Shown: positions 16,701 through 26,491 of the stretch, one piece after another
Layout: the number at the start of each line of letters is the position of its first letter
Numbering within the stretch: the first letter of the stretch is position 1
Source of the DNA: Chitinophaga filiformis
GTDB lineage: Bacteria > Bacteroidota > Bacteroidia > Chitinophagales > Chitinophagaceae
Reading direction: 5' to 3'
Assembly (NCBI RefSeq): GCF_900102545.1
Contig: NZ_FNBN01000002.1
Span: 21,245 to 85,244, forward strand
DNA: 64,000 nt
Program-made: the position numbers and the translations under genes
The notes under the pieces: model-generated
Told to the model about the DNA's origin: nothing
The model's input: the letters and a program-made list of their open reading frames with translations, nothing else
Database searches by the model: none

Positions 16701-16869
16701 GAAAAAAGTTAAGACACTGTATAAAAAAACAAGATTTAAGCATTTCGGAATACTGATTTACCAACTGCTATCCCTTGCATTAAGCTCCGTTAGGAACTTT
16801 ATGTTCCCCTTCTCTGCCCTAATGGAATCATTCACTGCCATCGGCTCCAAAGGTGCCGTGTGTTTGTAG

Positions 16870-16891
16870 CCAGGGGGGATTAACCCCCTGG
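16870..16891. promoter_or_regulatory. GC-rich hairpin between aldehyde dehydrogenase and DUF779 genes
   Basis: CCAGGGGG (16870-16877) pairs perfectly with CCCCCTGG (16884-16891) around a 6-nt loop, and outer GTTTG/CAAAC sequences extend the stem after short bulges. There is no strong T-run on the minus strand, so it may be an attenuator or mRNA end protector rather than a full terminator. Confidence 0.6.
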
Positions 16892-16934
16892 AACAAACGC
16901 CAATCAATTGTTAATTGCTGATCCATTATTATTT

Positions 16935-18467
16935 TTAGAAGAATCCTAGTTTCTGTTTACCATAAGATATCAGCATATTCTTCGTCTGCCGATAGTGATT
17001 CAACATCATCTTATGTGTTTCCCTTCCGAAACCGGATTTCTTATATCCTCCGAATGGTGCATGCGCCGGATAAGCGTGATAACAATTCACCCATACCCTG
17101 CCCGCCTGCAGCGCTCTTGGTACCTGGTACAGTTCATGTGCATCCCTTGTCCAGACACCTGCGCCCAATCCATAGAGCGTATCATTGGCGATCTCAATCG
17201 CTTCTTCTGTTGTCTTAAAAGTGGCTACACAAGCTACTGGTCCAAATATCTCTTCCTGGAATACCCTCATCTTGTTGTTTCCTTTCAGCAGTGTAGGCTG
17301 TACATAGTATCCATTTTCCAGTCCGTCGTTCTGATGATAAGCATCACCGCCGCATAATACTTCCGCTCCCTCCTGTTTACCGATATCCAGGTAGCTCAGG
17401 ATCTTCTGGAACTGGTCATCACTGGCCTGGGCCCCCATCATAACAGTTGGGTCCAGCGGGTTGCCCATCTTGATAGCTTTTGTACGCTGAATTACCCGAT
17501 CCATAAAGCGGTCATAGATATGCTCATGTACCAGTATACGGCTTGGGCAGGTACATACTTCACCCTGGTTCAGGGCAAACAATACGGCTCCTTCTATCGC
17601 TTTGTCAAAGAACTCATCATCTGCATCAGCTACACTTTCGAAGAAGATGTTAGGACTCTTACCACCCAGTTCCATGGTAACCGGGATCAGGTTTTCAGAG
17701 GCATACTGCATAATAAGCCGGCCAGTAGTGGTTTCTCCCGTAAAAGCTACTTTCTGTACTTTCGGAGAAGAAGCCAGTGGTTTACCTGCTTCCACACCGA
17801 AGCCGGTTACTATATTCAATACACCTTTAGGTAATACGTGACCGATCAGTTCCATCAACACCATAATACTGGTAGGTGTCTGTTCAGCAGGTTTTACCAC
17901 TACGCAGCAACCCGCAGCCAGGGCAGGTGCAATCTTCCAGGTTGCCATAAGCAGCGGGAAGTTCCACGGAATGATCTGTCCTACAACGCCGATAGGCTCA
18001 TGCAGGTTAATACTTACGGTCGTTTCGTCATGTTCACTGATCGTGCCTTCCTCACTGCGGATCACCCCGGCGAAATACCGGAAATGGTCTATTACCAGTG
18101 GCAGGTCGGCTGCTTTTGTTTCCCGGATTGGTTTTCCGTTGTCTATCGTCTCTACAACGGCCAGGTAATCCAGGTTATCTTCCACTATCTGTGCGATTTT
18201 CAGCAACAGGTTACTCCGGTAAGATGCAGCAGTCTTGCTCCATGTTTTAAATGCCTCATGGGCTGCATCTATTGCTCTATCAATATCCGTAGCATTGCCT
18301 CTTGCAGCTTGTGTGAAAACCTTACCATCTATGGGAGAAACGTTATCAAAATATTCACCGCTGGATGGTGGCACCCATTCCCCGTTAATAAAATGCTCAT
18401 ACCTGGTCTTAAATTCAGGACGTGCTGCCAGGGTTGAAGAAGGGGCAGCAGATGTTGCAACGCTCAT
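16935..18467 (-). CDS. NAD-dependent aldehyde dehydrogenase
   Basis: The 510-residue protein has all features of the aldehyde dehydrogenase superfamily: IIPWNFPL for cofactor binding at about 165-172, catalytic E266 in MELGGK, and nucleophile C305 in [11 protein letters not shown]. The CTCPSR context and size match the acetaldehyde dehydrogenase (ExaC/AldB-like) group. It oxidises aldehydes to acids in the cytoplasm. It is followed by a DUF779 gene and is divergent from an AraC-family regulator, a pairing typical for inducible aldehyde dehydrogenases. A tandem 12-bp repeat lies just upstream of the start. Confidence 0.93.
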   Translation of the reverse strand: MSVATSAAPSSTLAARPEFKTRYEHFINGEWVPPSSGEYFDNVSPIDGKVFTQAARGNATDIDRAIDAAHEAFKTWSKTAASYRSNLLLKIAQIVEDNLDYLAVVETIDNGKPIRETKAADLPLVIDHFRYFAGVIRSEEGTISEHDETTVSINLHEPIGVVGQIIPWNFPLLMATWKIAPALAAGCCVVVKPAEQTPTSIMVLMELIGHVLPKGVLNIVTGFGVEAGKPLASSPKVQKVAFTGETTTGRLIMQYASENLIPVTMELGGKSPNIFFESVADADDEFFDKAIEGAVLFALNQGEVCTCPSRILVHEHIYDRFMDRVIQRTKAIKMGNPLDPTVMMGAQASDDQFQKILSYLDIGKQEGAEVLCGGDAYHQNDGLENGYYVQPTLLKGNNKMRVFQEEIFGPVACVATFKTTEEAIEIANDTLYGLGAGVWTRDAHELYQVPRALQAGRVWVNCYHAYPAHAPFGGYKKSGFGRETHKMMLNHYRQTKNMLISYGKQKLGFF

Positions 18468-18486
18468 AATTTGTGGAGTTTTTTAA

Positions 18487-18510
18487 ACGTGAAATAATAC
18501 GTGAAATTAT
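18487..18510. promoter_or_regulatory. Tandem 12-bp direct repeat, candidate AraC operator
   Basis: ACGTGAAATAAT is followed directly by ACGTGAAATTAT, 20-43 bp upstream of the aldehyde dehydrogenase start. Direct repeats of this type are usual AraC-family binding sites, and an AraC-family gene is divergent. Confidence 0.55.
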
Positions 18511-18579
18511 ACATGCAATATCCTGAACTGGGAACAAGAGACGGATATTATCGTACTTATTTATAGCACAATCGTACCT

Positions 18580-18587
18580 TAATTTTG
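18580..18587 (+). promoter_or_regulatory. -7 element of the AraC-family regulator gene
   Basis: TAATTTTG matches TAnnTTTG exactly. It lies 3 bp before the ATG at 18590, so transcription would begin inside that codon or after it. This favours the ATG at 18635 as the true start. Confidence 0.45.
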
Positions 18588-18634
18588 AGATGGTGAGGAA
18601 ATTGGTTAACTTGTTAGTAGTAAACAGATTTCCT

Positions 18635-19555
18635 ATGCAGATAAAGAATTATTTGCAGACGATAGACCTTACTATTCCCCGGCAGCTGCAAACTTTAGTA
18701 GAGAACAGGCGTGTATTTAACCTCCGCAATTGTGAGCTGAGTATTTTTGAAAGTTATGAGCAGGCCTACGATGTGCCGCTTACTTTCAATGATCTCGTCA
18801 TTACCAGTATGACGAGAGGTAAAAAGATCATGCATCTCACCAACAAACCTTCTTTCGATTACCTGCCGGGAGAATCGCTCATCGTACCGCCACAGGAAAC
18901 CATGATCATAGACTTTCCGGAAGCTACATCGGATAACCCCACACAGTGTATTGCACTGGCTATAGATGACAGCTATATCCGGGAAACGATCAATTACCTG
19001 AATCTCTATTACAATAGTGACAATGAACAGCAAAACTGGCAACTGTCCTTCAGTCAGTACCATTTTGAGAACAATCATGAGATCACAGAATTGATCAATA
19101 AACTGATCCGCATCTGCAGTAGTAGTGATAAGTCAAAAAATATCTATGCTGATCTGCAGCTGAAAGAACTGCTGATCCGTCTGCTGCAAAGTCAGCAGTT
19201 GGGACAGGCGGAAGAGGGCAACAATGTAAATGGTAACAGGCAGAATTTTGTACTCAATTATATCCAGGAGCATCTGACGGAGAAGATCGCCGTAGATGCA
19301 TTAAGCCGGAAGGCATATCTCAGCAGGAATCTGTTCTTCAAATGGTTCCGCGAACAGTTTGGCATCACTCCGCTGGAGTATGTCAATAAGGAAAGAATAA
19401 AACTCGCCAAACAGTTACTGGCAAAGCCGCAAAGCAATATTTACGATGTAAGTAAGCTTTGCGGCTTCACAGATGTTAACTATTTTATCAGGGTATTCAG
19501 GAAGGTGGAAGGCACCACTCCTAAAGTATATCAGTCCTCCTGCAACTGTAATTAG
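18635..19555 (+). CDS. AraC-family transcriptional regulator (AraC_N type)
   Basis: The protein has an N-terminal AraC_N-type sensor domain (LTFNDLVITSM, PGESLIVPPQETM) and a C-terminal double helix-turn-helix domain (VDALSRKAYLSRNLFFKWF, then KLCGFTDVNYFIRVFR). The start at 18635 gives 306 residues and is preferred because the -7 promoter motif sits just before the alternative ATG at 18590 and because the first 15 residues of the longer form look non-conserved. It is divergent from the aldehyde dehydrogenase and probably activates it. The 3' end overlaps the convergent peptidase gene by 4 bp. Confidence 0.88.
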   Translation: MQIKNYLQTIDLTIPRQLQTLVENRRVFNLRNCELSIFESYEQAYDVPLTFNDLVITSMTRGKKIMHLTNKPSFDYLPGESLIVPPQETMIIDFPEATSDNPTQCIALAIDDSYIRETINYLNLYYNSDNEQQNWQLSFSQYHFENNHEITELINKLIRICSSSDKSKNIYADLQLKELLIRLLQSQQLGQAEEGNNVNGNRQNFVLNYIQEHLTEKIAVDALSRKAYLSRNLFFKWFREQFGITPLEYVNKERIKLAKQLLAKPQSNIYDVSKLCGFTDVNYFIRVFRKVEGTTPKVYQSSCNCN

Positions 19556-21432
19556 TTTGCTTTCCACGCATTATCTGCCGGGGTGTAGTCTGTATACAAT
19601 ACACCATCCAGCATTACTGCAGCCACTTTTTTGCTCACAGGCACTGTTACAGTCACCTGTTTATTGCCGCTCTTCCAGATAGCTGGTGTCTGGTGCACGG
19701 TTTTGGTGGTACCATCGTCATAAGTAACTACTATATCAAAGGGAATAGCGAAGCCGCCGGCATTGACAATTGCCAATTCAGCATTGTTGCCCTTTGTCTT
19801 AACGCCCGCCAGTTGCAGATCAATATAGTTATTGCTGAAGAACCAGTTATTCCAGAACCAGTTCAGGTTCTGGCCCGTGTAATTATTGAAGGCATTAAAG
19901 AAGTCCCAGGGAATAGGATGTTTGCCATTCCAGTCGTGCATATAACCATGCAGGCCTTTGCGGAACAGGCCATCACCCAACAGATCTTTCAGTGCGAGAT
20001 AGGCTAAGGAAGGCTTTCCATAGGAATTGTTGCCATACCCTCTGCCACTTACCTGGTGTGACTGGGAAATAATCGGCTGATCTTCTTCTCCTGATGGGTC
20101 TTTGATATAGGAATCTACCCGGAAGATTTTGTAGAACTTATCGGCGGCGGCCTTACCTTTCTCTGATATTCCGATCAGGTATTCAAAAGTAGTGGCCCAT
20201 CCTTCATCCATAAAGGCATAGCGGCTTTCATTAATACCCATATAAAAAGGGAAATAAGTATGTGCAATCTCATGGTCCTGCACCAGCTGTGCAAAACCGA
20301 GCTGGTCGCCTACGGTCGCATCATTGACCATCATAGGATATTCCATATCTGCAAATCCCTGGAAGGCGGTCATAGTTGGGAAAGGATATGCCACACCCGG
20401 CCAGTTACGGGAGAACCAGTCTAATGCATAGCGGGAAAAATCCACAGAATGGTGAAAGTCCGCAGCAGCGTCATCATAAGCGGCCTGCACACTGGTACGG
20501 CGGCCAGTAGCGCTATCCACCACCACACTGGCAGCATCCCATACATAGTGATTGCTCATACCGAAGGTCACATCTGCTATATGGGAGGCGCTGAATTTCC
20601 AGGTATTCCAGTCCTTCTGTGCAGTTACTTTACCCGTAGCCATTTCATCTTTACCGGCAATATGCATCAGGCGGTCTGAGGTATAAGATTCTTTCAGGCG
20701 CTGCGCGATGGCAGGCTGCAATACCTCTGCTCCGTTCTGCAATACGCCCGTACCCCATACTACATAATTCTTCGGTGCAGTGACTGCCACATTATAGTCA
20801 TTAAAATCACTGTAGAACTCTACCCTGTCCATGTGTTCAATCACATCCCATCCGTTGTAGTCGTCGTACACAGAAATACGCGGATAAGCATAGGCCAGGA
20901 AGAAAGTGGTACTATCGATCTTTCCCTCCCTGCCGCTCTGTTTAGACAAGGTATAATGCCAGCTGATATGCAGGTCGAGACTGTCTTTCGACGCCAGGGG
21001 TTGTGTCAATTTAACCGTACCTACGGTTGCAACGTCATTGTCAAAGGGAACGTTGACGCCGTCAATGATCAGGGTATCGATAATCACTCCGTCTTCCGTC
21101 AGAAAATCCTTGCCGACATACCCGGAACGGGGCGCATTCACCTTATGCAGGTTACAGATCAGGCGGATGACGAGTTCCTGCAGTGTATCAGGACTATTGT
21201 TAATATAACTGATCTTTTCCTGCCCGTATACCAATCCTGAAGGTGCATTTACCTTCAACTGGATATCATAGCGGCCTTTATTTTGCCAGTAACGGGGGCC
21301 TGGAAGGCCATTCTTTGCCCTTGTCTGATTAGCATATGCCTTTTTGATGTTCCTGGGCATGTAGAGCTCCTGGGCAGACGCGGCGCCCGCATAGCCGAGC
21401 ATGAGCGTCAGTGCGATTACGATCCTGATCAT
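19552..21432 (-). CDS. Secreted M1-family metallopeptidase
   Basis: The 626-residue protein has a signal peptide ending near ASAQ (residues 18-21) and the zinc site HEIAH at 387-391 with the third ligand E410 (FMDEGW). The upstream segment GFADMEYPMM (359-368) matches the M1 substrate-binding GAMEN-like motif. M1 enzymes remove N-terminal residues from peptides; secreted Bacteroidota forms probably feed on external protein. The C-terminal region forms a beta-rich domain. The gene is convergent with the AraC regulator and overlaps its end by 4 bp. Confidence 0.9.
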   Translation of the reverse strand: MIRIVIALTLMLGYAGAASAQELYMPRNIKKAYANQTRAKNGLPGPRYWQNKGRYDIQLKVNAPSGLVYGQEKISYINNSPDTLQELVIRLICNLHKVNAPRSGYVGKDFLTEDGVIIDTLIIDGVNVPFDNDVATVGTVKLTQPLASKDSLDLHISWHYTLSKQSGREGKIDSTTFFLAYAYPRISVYDDYNGWDVIEHMDRVEFYSDFNDYNVAVTAPKNYVVWGTGVLQNGAEVLQPAIAQRLKESYTSDRLMHIAGKDEMATGKVTAQKDWNTWKFSASHIADVTFGMSNHYVWDAASVVVDSATGRRTSVQAAYDDAAADFHHSVDFSRYALDWFSRNWPGVAYPFPTMTAFQGFADMEYPMMVNDATVGDQLGFAQLVQDHEIAHTYFPFYMGINESRYAFMDEGWATTFEYLIGISEKGKAAADKFYKIFRVDSYIKDPSGEEDQPIISQSHQVSGRGYGNNSYGKPSLAYLALKDLLGDGLFRKGLHGYMHDWNGKHPIPWDFFNAFNNYTGQNLNWFWNNWFFSNNYIDLQLAGVKTKGNNAELAIVNAGGFAIPFDIVVTYDDGTTKTVHQTPAIWKSGNKQVTVTVPVSKKVAAVMLDGVLYTDYTPADNAWKAN

Positions 21433-21529
21433 AAGTAGTGTTTAGAGATATCCGGCAAATATACAACCACCAGATAGTAATGTGAAAGTAGGCATAATGA
21501 TTGCGCCTATTACCATAAAGATATTATAT

Positions 21530-21778
21530 ATGATTACGTTCACCATCGACCACAATAATGAACAGATCACAGTAATACAATCGAGCCAATGCCACTTTAA
21601 AGTGGAAAGACCTGGCGGAAAAATATTATTACTGCTGAAACAGGATAATGAAGGGGCCGACCATTGGTTTGAAGATGGCACTGATAACGAAACGCCTGAA
21701 ACCAAGGCTATCGGCGCAGCGATCGATAATTATATGGCAAAGTATGATTCGCTGCCAACGCCCGATCCTTATAATTAG
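21530..21778 (+). CDS. Small hypothetical protein
   Basis: The 82-residue product (MITFTIDHNNEQITVIQ onward) has alternating beta-strand-like segments and an acidic C-terminal half. An in-frame ATG at 21482 would add 16 hydrophobic residues, but the start at 21530 fits a cytoplasmic protein better. A strong hairpin terminator follows 9 bp after the stop, which supports a real transcript. I do not recognise the family. Confidence 0.6.
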   Translation: MITFTIDHNNEQITVIQSSQCHFKVERPGGKILLLLKQDNEGADHWFEDGTDNETPETKAIGAAIDNYMAKYDSLPTPDPYN

Positions 21779-21786
21779 TCATGCAG

Positions 21787-21814
21787 TCCGCGTAAAGTAA
21801 GAACTTTATGCGGA
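21787..21814 (+). terminator. Terminator of the small hypothetical gene
   Basis: TCCGC-G-TAAAGT pairs with ACTTTA-T-GCGGA around AAGA, followed by a T-rich TTGTTT. Confidence 0.75.
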
Positions 21815-21825
21815 TTGTTTAAAAA

Positions 21826-21990
21826 GCAGCGCCGGCGATTGTGATGAGCGGTAAACCGCTGTCTGAAGACACCTAGCCATTCGTGTCATCATGCACCTGT
21901 GAACTAACGCTGTTAGGCTCCCCGTATCGGGAGAAACTCTCGCCTACCTGCGTAAAAAAGGACTGCATAAATAAGCGGTGCTTATTTTAG
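21826..21990 (+). ncRNA. Candidate structured small RNA
   Basis: This non-coding stretch holds a dense series of short perfect hairpins on one strand: AGCGG-TAAA-CCGCT (21847-21860), GTC-TGAA-GAC (21861-21870), CTAAC-GCT-GTTAG (21904-21916), and a TAGGC/GCCTA stem (21914-21946) enclosing CTCCC/GGGAG and GAGA/TCTC alternatives. It ends in AAATAAGC-GGT-GCTTATTT (21969-21987) and a short T-run, which could be its own terminator. It does not match tRNA, tmRNA, SRP RNA, RNase P RNA or a riboswitch I know. The function is unknown. Confidence 0.35.
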
Positions 21991-22010
21991 TACATACACT
22001 TGTAACCGTT

Positions 22011-22044
22011 AGACGATGCACTTTGTAACGAAGGTGCATCGTCT
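22011..22044. terminator. Terminator of the 2H phosphoesterase gene
   Basis: AGACGATGCAC pairs perfectly with GTGCATCGTCT around a 12-nt loop, just after the minus-strand gene end. It may work in both directions. Confidence 0.8.
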
Positions 22045-22046
22045 TC

Positions 22047-22547
22047 TTATTTACTGAAAGGATATGTTTCAAGCGCTTTCCATGGACCATGGAGGTAACG
22101 CCATGTCTGTAGCCCGATGGCTTTGATCTCAAAAGGTGTAAAGTCCTGTGACAATACCTCATGTACATGCTGGGCCTTAAATGCGGTGACTTTGTTCTGC
22201 ACGGTAATATGCGGTCGTAGTGGCTGCCTGTCCTGCTTTATCAACCAGGGATCAAATGCATGTTGTAACTGCTGATGCATTATCAGCAATTCATCTGATA
22301 CCAGTCTGTAGGCAACGCCCTTTCCGAAATTGACGATACCTGCTACCGTTAGTATCAGTGGACCTTTTTGTGCAACCTCCTGTAAAGCGGCTGTGATAGC
22401 GGGTTCTCCCAATGGCAGATGATAGAACAACGTAATATGAGCATCCAGGTAATTGGCATGAGCTGGAAAATAAAGTTGGCGCAAAGCGTTGAAATGTGCC
22501 TGATACGCTTCCTCCATCTGCAATGTAATAATCTGGATACTACTCAT
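22047..22547 (-). CDS. 2'-5' RNA ligase / 2H phosphoesterase family protein
   Basis: The 166-residue protein carries the two HxT motifs of the 2H phosphoesterase fold, HIT at residues 37-39 and HIT at 113-115, the catalytic pairs of this family. Members hydrolyse or form 2',5' or cyclic phosphodiester bonds in RNA. The exact substrate cannot be told from the sequence. It is a single gene with its own terminator. Confidence 0.85.
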   Translation of the reverse strand: MSSIQIITLQMEEAYQAHFNALRQLYFPAHANYLDAHITLFYHLPLGEPAITAALQEVAQKGPLILTVAGIVNFGKGVAYRLVSDELLIMHQQLQHAFDPWLIKQDRQPLRPHITVQNKVTAFKAQHVHEVLSQDFTPFEIKAIGLQTWRYLHGPWKALETYPFSK

Positions 22548-22716
22548 TGTTTGTATAAAATACTACTCAATATTAAACACTTCTGTGTAACAAAAAAACG
22601 TCGAAATCCGTTCAGGATAACAGTTACAGCAATACGATGTTGTAACATGGATAAAAAATTAACGTTAGTTTTATAAAAAATGAATAAATCCTTACAATTT
22701 AATATTATTAAACGTG

Positions 22717-22724
22717 TAAATTTG
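22717..22724 (+). promoter_or_regulatory. -7 promoter element of the sensor kinase gene
   Basis: TAAATTTG matches the Bacteroidota -7 consensus and lies 35 bp before the ATG, followed by a purine-rich AGAGGAAGAAA leader. Confidence 0.5.
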
Positions 22725-22759
22725 GTTTTCAACAAAATCAGCAGAGGAAGAAACCTATC

Positions 22760-25700
22760 ATGAGAAAAACTTACCTTTTATTGGTAACGATAATCATGTT
22801 AACCCAAACCATTATAGCACAACAACAGACACCTTATTTCAATACATTAAGGACTGAAAACGGGCTTTCCCACAATAAAGTCAACTGTATATTACAGGAC
22901 AAGCGGGGATTTATATGGTTTGGAACGGAGGATGGTCTCAATCGTTATGACGGTAAGTATTTTACCATTTTCAGAAGAACTCCCGGTGATAGCACCTGTA
23001 TATCCGGCAATATTATCAGCGATCTTCTGGAAGATGAGAATGGCATTATCTGGATTGCTACTGAAGATGGAGGATTAAGCGCTTATGACTACCGTCTGTC
23101 ACCATCAAAGCAGTTCAGGCAATACCGGTACACAGCAGGCAATGAAACCGGTATTCCGGAAAACCATATCAACGTCATAGTGGATGATCATAAAGGCTAT
23201 CTCTGGGTAGGAACAGGTAATTATCGCACCAGGAGATTCAACAAGAAGACGGGAGAATTTTCACATCCCGTAAAGACAGGCACCACTTCCATTCTGTCAC
23301 TTGGCATGGATACCCAGGACACGTTGTGGGTAGGCAGAACCGGCGGTGGCATACTGAAGGTGAATACCCGCACCCTGCGCTTCACTGGTGATAAACGATA
23401 TGATGACCTATACGCAAGGCTTCCACATGTTTCCGTTACCTCCCTGTTCCTTGATGCTGACAAGGACATGTGGTATGGTGCGTGGGACAAAACTCTCTAT
23501 CATTACGATCATATTAAAAAAACAGAGGAAGCATTCCGGCTTATACCGGGAAAGAACTCATTTCCGGATGATGAGATCAAAGACTTCGCTGAAGACAATG
23601 AACATCGTCTATGGATGGCAGGCAAGGATTCCGGCCTGATCGTGTATGACAGAAAGCATGATCATTTTTATCACTATAAACACGAACCCTATCTGGATGG
23701 GGCTATAGTGGATAACCATGTTAATGCCGTCTATATCGATAAAACGGGTATCGTATGGGTAGGTACCAACAACGGGATCAGTTATCACAACCCTTTGTAT
23801 TACCCTTTTAAACAGACCTTCCTTCCCCGGACGGGAAAGGATATCTATATTTTTGATTTCTATAAGGATGCGGCCGGCCGCTTATGGATAGGCACCAATG
23901 ATGGTATTTTTATCCAGGCTCCCGGTAAACAATCATTCGAGCACCGCAAACTAACCTACAAAGGGCAGCAGCTGGCGGTCACCAAGTTCTTTGCAGACAG
24001 CGACGGTACCTTTTATATCGGTACCGACTACACTGTCTTTATATATGATACGCTGAGAGGTACGCTCACTACTCTTCCCAATACAGAGAACGATCCGATA
24101 ATGAAGAAACTCATTGCGTCGAGGATTGTATCTATTGTGAAGGATACCATGGCCATGGGTACACGCCCTGTGCTGATCGTATCGCCATATGGGCATTACC
24201 TCAGCTATTATGACTTTAAAGACAAGACCTGGGTGACCCGCAGCGATTCCACGAGAGCGATACTAAAGCGTTACAACCTGAAGGATAATCTCGTAAGGAA
24301 AATATCCAAGAGCTCGAGCGGTAACATCTGGCTGGCTACTGCCAGGCACGGACTTGGCGACTGGCCTCAGAAAGAAGGTTTACAGGTGAAATACCTGAAA
24401 GACATCAGCAGTGACGATGTCTTTGATATCCTGGAAGGAAAGCAGGGCCATGTATGGATCAGTACTTATGGCGGCGGACTGAATTACCTGGATGCGCATA
24501 CGCAGAAAGTGCAGCACATTGCGGAATCCAGCAATCTGACAGAAGGGATGCAGGCTGATGACAAAGGCAATGTATGGATGGTGTGTAATGGCCACATACA
24601 TAAGTATGATCCCGGCAGCAGGATCTACAGCTGTTATGATCTGCCTCCCCTGGAAAAAGATGGCGGCGTAAGAGGTTATATGTATAAGGATAACGACGGT
24701 ATGATGTATGTGGGCGGTACCAACTACTACCTGTCGTTCCATCCGCATAATATAGCCAGGGTCAACGCCGAACCGCCGGTATACCTGACAGACTTCAGGA
24801 TCTTCAATGACTCACACAGCGATCTGCTGCAAGAGCAGACCATTCAGCTGGACTACACCAAAAACTATTTCTCGATAGAGTTCTCCGCACCTGAATTCAG
24901 CGGAAACAATATCCAGTACTCCTACATGCTTAGCGGCGTGGACAAGGAATGGAACAATGTGGGCAAACGTAACTTTGTCTCCTATTCCAACCTGAAAGGC
25001 GGAGACTATACGTTTATGGTGAAGGCCAGTAACTGGAGGGGAGTATTCGGTAACAAGGTGACAGCTTTGCACATTACCATCATTCCTCCTTTCTGGACAA
25101 TGTGGTGGTTCTACCTGTTGTGTGCAGTCGTGCTTGCAGGTACCATTTATCTGATTTACCGTTACCGTATCAATGAGTTGCTGAAACGGCAGGAGATCAG
25201 GAATCGTATTGCGCAGGACCTGCATGACAGTGTGGGGTCAACATTGAGTGGTATTTCCGTTTACAGTGAAGTTGCGAGAATTTACAGCGAACAGCAAAAA
25301 AGTGAACAATTGAAAGAATTGTTAACCACCATTGGCACTACAGCCAATGAAATGATCTCCGAGATGTCTGATATTGTATGGGCGATCAATCCGAAAAATG
25401 ATCACGTAAGTAGTATTGTTAAGCGGATGGAGTCTTATGCGAAACCCTTGTGTACCGCTAAAAAGATCCATTTTATATTCGACTGCGACCAAAAAATTGA
25501 GACATTGAACCTTGCCATGCATCAACGGAAGAACTTCTATCTCATTTTCAAGGAAGCAGTGAACAATGCATTAAAACATGCAGCATGCAGTATTATCAGA
25601 GTGAACATTAGCTACCGCCGGAATATCCTGGAGCTGAACATCCAGGACGATGGTATAGGATTTGATCATCAGGCAGTGCAGGATCCTTCCGTCAGGACCC

Positions 25701-25819
25701 TGTCTGGCAATGGGCTCAGCAACATCAGGCACAGGGCCAGCGAAATGAAGGCCGACCTGGGGATAGAGAGTAAACCACACCAAGGGACATATTTAAAACT
25801 AAGCTTTCCCGTTGCCTAA
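22760..25819 (+). CDS. Propeller-domain sensor histidine kinase (HisKA_3 type)
   Basis: The 1019-residue protein has a signal peptide, about a dozen two-component-propeller repeats (for example GFIWFGTEDGLNRYD, GIVWVGTNNGISYHN) covering residues 30-690, and a Y_Y_Y domain at roughly 690-775. A transmembrane helix is at about 785-805. The cytoplasmic part has a HisKA_3 phosphoacceptor region with probable H822 (QDLHDSVGS) and a HATPase domain (N box near NNALKHA, G box near GNGLSNIRHRA). Unlike the well-known Bacteroidota hybrid sensors it has no fused receiver or AraC domain; its response regulator is the next gene. The periplasmic propeller suggests sensing of a sugar or another external ligand. 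Confidence 0.93.
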   Translation: MRKTYLLLVTIIMLTQTIIAQQQTPYFNTLRTENGLSHNKVNCILQDKRGFIWFGTEDGLNRYDGKYFTIFRRTPGDSTCISGNIISDLLEDENGIIWIATEDGGLSAYDYRLSPSKQFRQYRYTAGNETGIPENHINVIVDDHKGYLWVGTGNYRTRRFNKKTGEFSHPVKTGTTSILSLGMDTQDTLWVGRTGGGILKVNTRTLRFTGDKRYDDLYARLPHVSVTSLFLDADKDMWYGAWDKTLYHYDHIKKTEEAFRLIPGKNSFPDDEIKDFAEDNEHRLWMAGKDSGLIVYDRKHDHFYHYKHEPYLDGAIVDNHVNAVYIDKTGIVWVGTNNGISYHNPLYYPFKQTFLPRTGKDIYIFDFYKDAAGRLWIGTNDGIFIQAPGKQSFEHRKLTYKGQQLAVTKFFADSDGTFYIGTDYTVFIYDTLRGTLTTLPNTENDPIMKKLIASRIVSIVKDTMAMGTRPVLIVSPYGHYLSYYDFKDKTWVTRSDSTRAILKRYNLKDNLVRKISKSSSGNIWLATARHGLGDWPQKEGLQVKYLKDISSDDVFDILEGKQGHVWISTYGGGLNYLDAHTQKVQHIAESSNLTEGMQADDKGNVWMVCNGHIHKYDPGSRIYSCYDLPPLEKDGGVRGYMYKDNDGMMYVGGTNYYLSFHPHNIARVNAEPPVYLTDFRIFNDSHSDLLQEQTIQLDYTKNYFSIEFSAPEFSGNNIQYSYMLSGVDKEWNNVGKRNFVSYSNLKGGDYTFMVKASNWRGVFGNKVTALHITIIPPFWTMWWFYLLCAVVLAGTIYLIYRYRINELLKRQEIRNRIAQDLHDSVGSTLSGISVYSEVARIYSEQQKSEQLKELLTTIGTTANEMISEMSDIVWAINPKNDHVSSIVKRMESYAKPLCTAKKIHFIFDCDQKIETLNLAMHQRKNFYLIFKEAVNNALKHAACSIIRVNISYRRNILELNIQDDGIGFDHQAVQDPSVRTLSGNGLSNIRHRASEMKADLGIESKPHQGTYLKLSFPVA

Positions 25820-25843
25820 CCAGCAACAAAAAAACGACAAACC

Positions 25844-26491
25844 ATGAGTATACGCGTTGCCATCTTTGACGACAACAAAAACATCCGTAACAGCATCACG
25901 TTATTGCTAAACACGGCCCCTTCAATTGAAGTAGTGGGCGTATTCAGTGACGCCCGTAACTGTGTGAATGATGTATTGAATTGTAACCCGGACATTGTGC
26001 TGATGGACATTGAAATGCCGGAAATGAGCGGTATTGAAGCTATCAAACTGCTCAGTAAAGAAGTGCCTCATGTACAGATCCTCATTCAGACGGTGTTTGA
26101 GGATGATGACAGGGTCTTTGATTCCATTTGTGCCGGCGCCTCCGGTTACATTCTGAAAAACCATCTTAACACACGACTGCTGGACGCTATCCAGGAACTG
26201 CAGACAGGCGGCTCGCCTATGAGTCCTTCGATAGCGCGCAGAGTATTGAACCTGCTTCAGAAAAGCGTAGTACAGAAGCCGGAACCGAACAATGACAGCT
26301 ACAATCTGACAGCGAGAGAAAAAGAGGTATTGACCTGTATCGTCAACGGATTGAGTTACAAAATGATTGCCAGTGAACTTAACATCAGCTACGAAACAGT
26401 ACGTAGTCATGTGAAAAAAATTTATGAAAAGCTGCACGTAGCTTCGCTTACAGAGGCCGTTGCGCTTGCAATCAATCAACGTATTGTGTGA
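25844..26491 (+). CDS. NarL/LuxR-family response regulator
   Basis: The 215-residue protein has an N-terminal receiver domain with acidic pocket D9/D10, phosphoacceptor D55 (VLMDIEMPEMSG) and the conserved lysine in GYILKN. The C-terminal LuxR-type helix-turn-helix has LTAREKEVL and ISYETVRSHVKKIYEKL. It starts 25 bp after the HisKA_3 kinase, so the two form a two-component pair. Targets are not evident; no gene in the window shows an obvious site for it. A terminator follows at 26685, about 190 bp after the stop. Confidence 0.95.
   Translation: MSIRVAIFDDNKNIRNSITLLLNTAPSIEVVGVFSDARNCVNDVLNCNPDIVLMDIEMPEMSGIEAIKLLSKEVPHVQILIQTVFEDDDRVFDSICAGASGYILKNHLNTRLLDAIQELQTGGSPMSPSIARRVLNLLQKSVVQKPEPNNDSYNLTAREKEVLTCIVNGLSYKMIASELNISYETVRSHVKKIYEKLHVASLTEAVALAINQRIV

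Noticed and set aside
21442-21705. Minus-strand frame opposite the small hypothetical gene
   Set aside because: The plus-strand frame has better composition and a terminator right after its stop.
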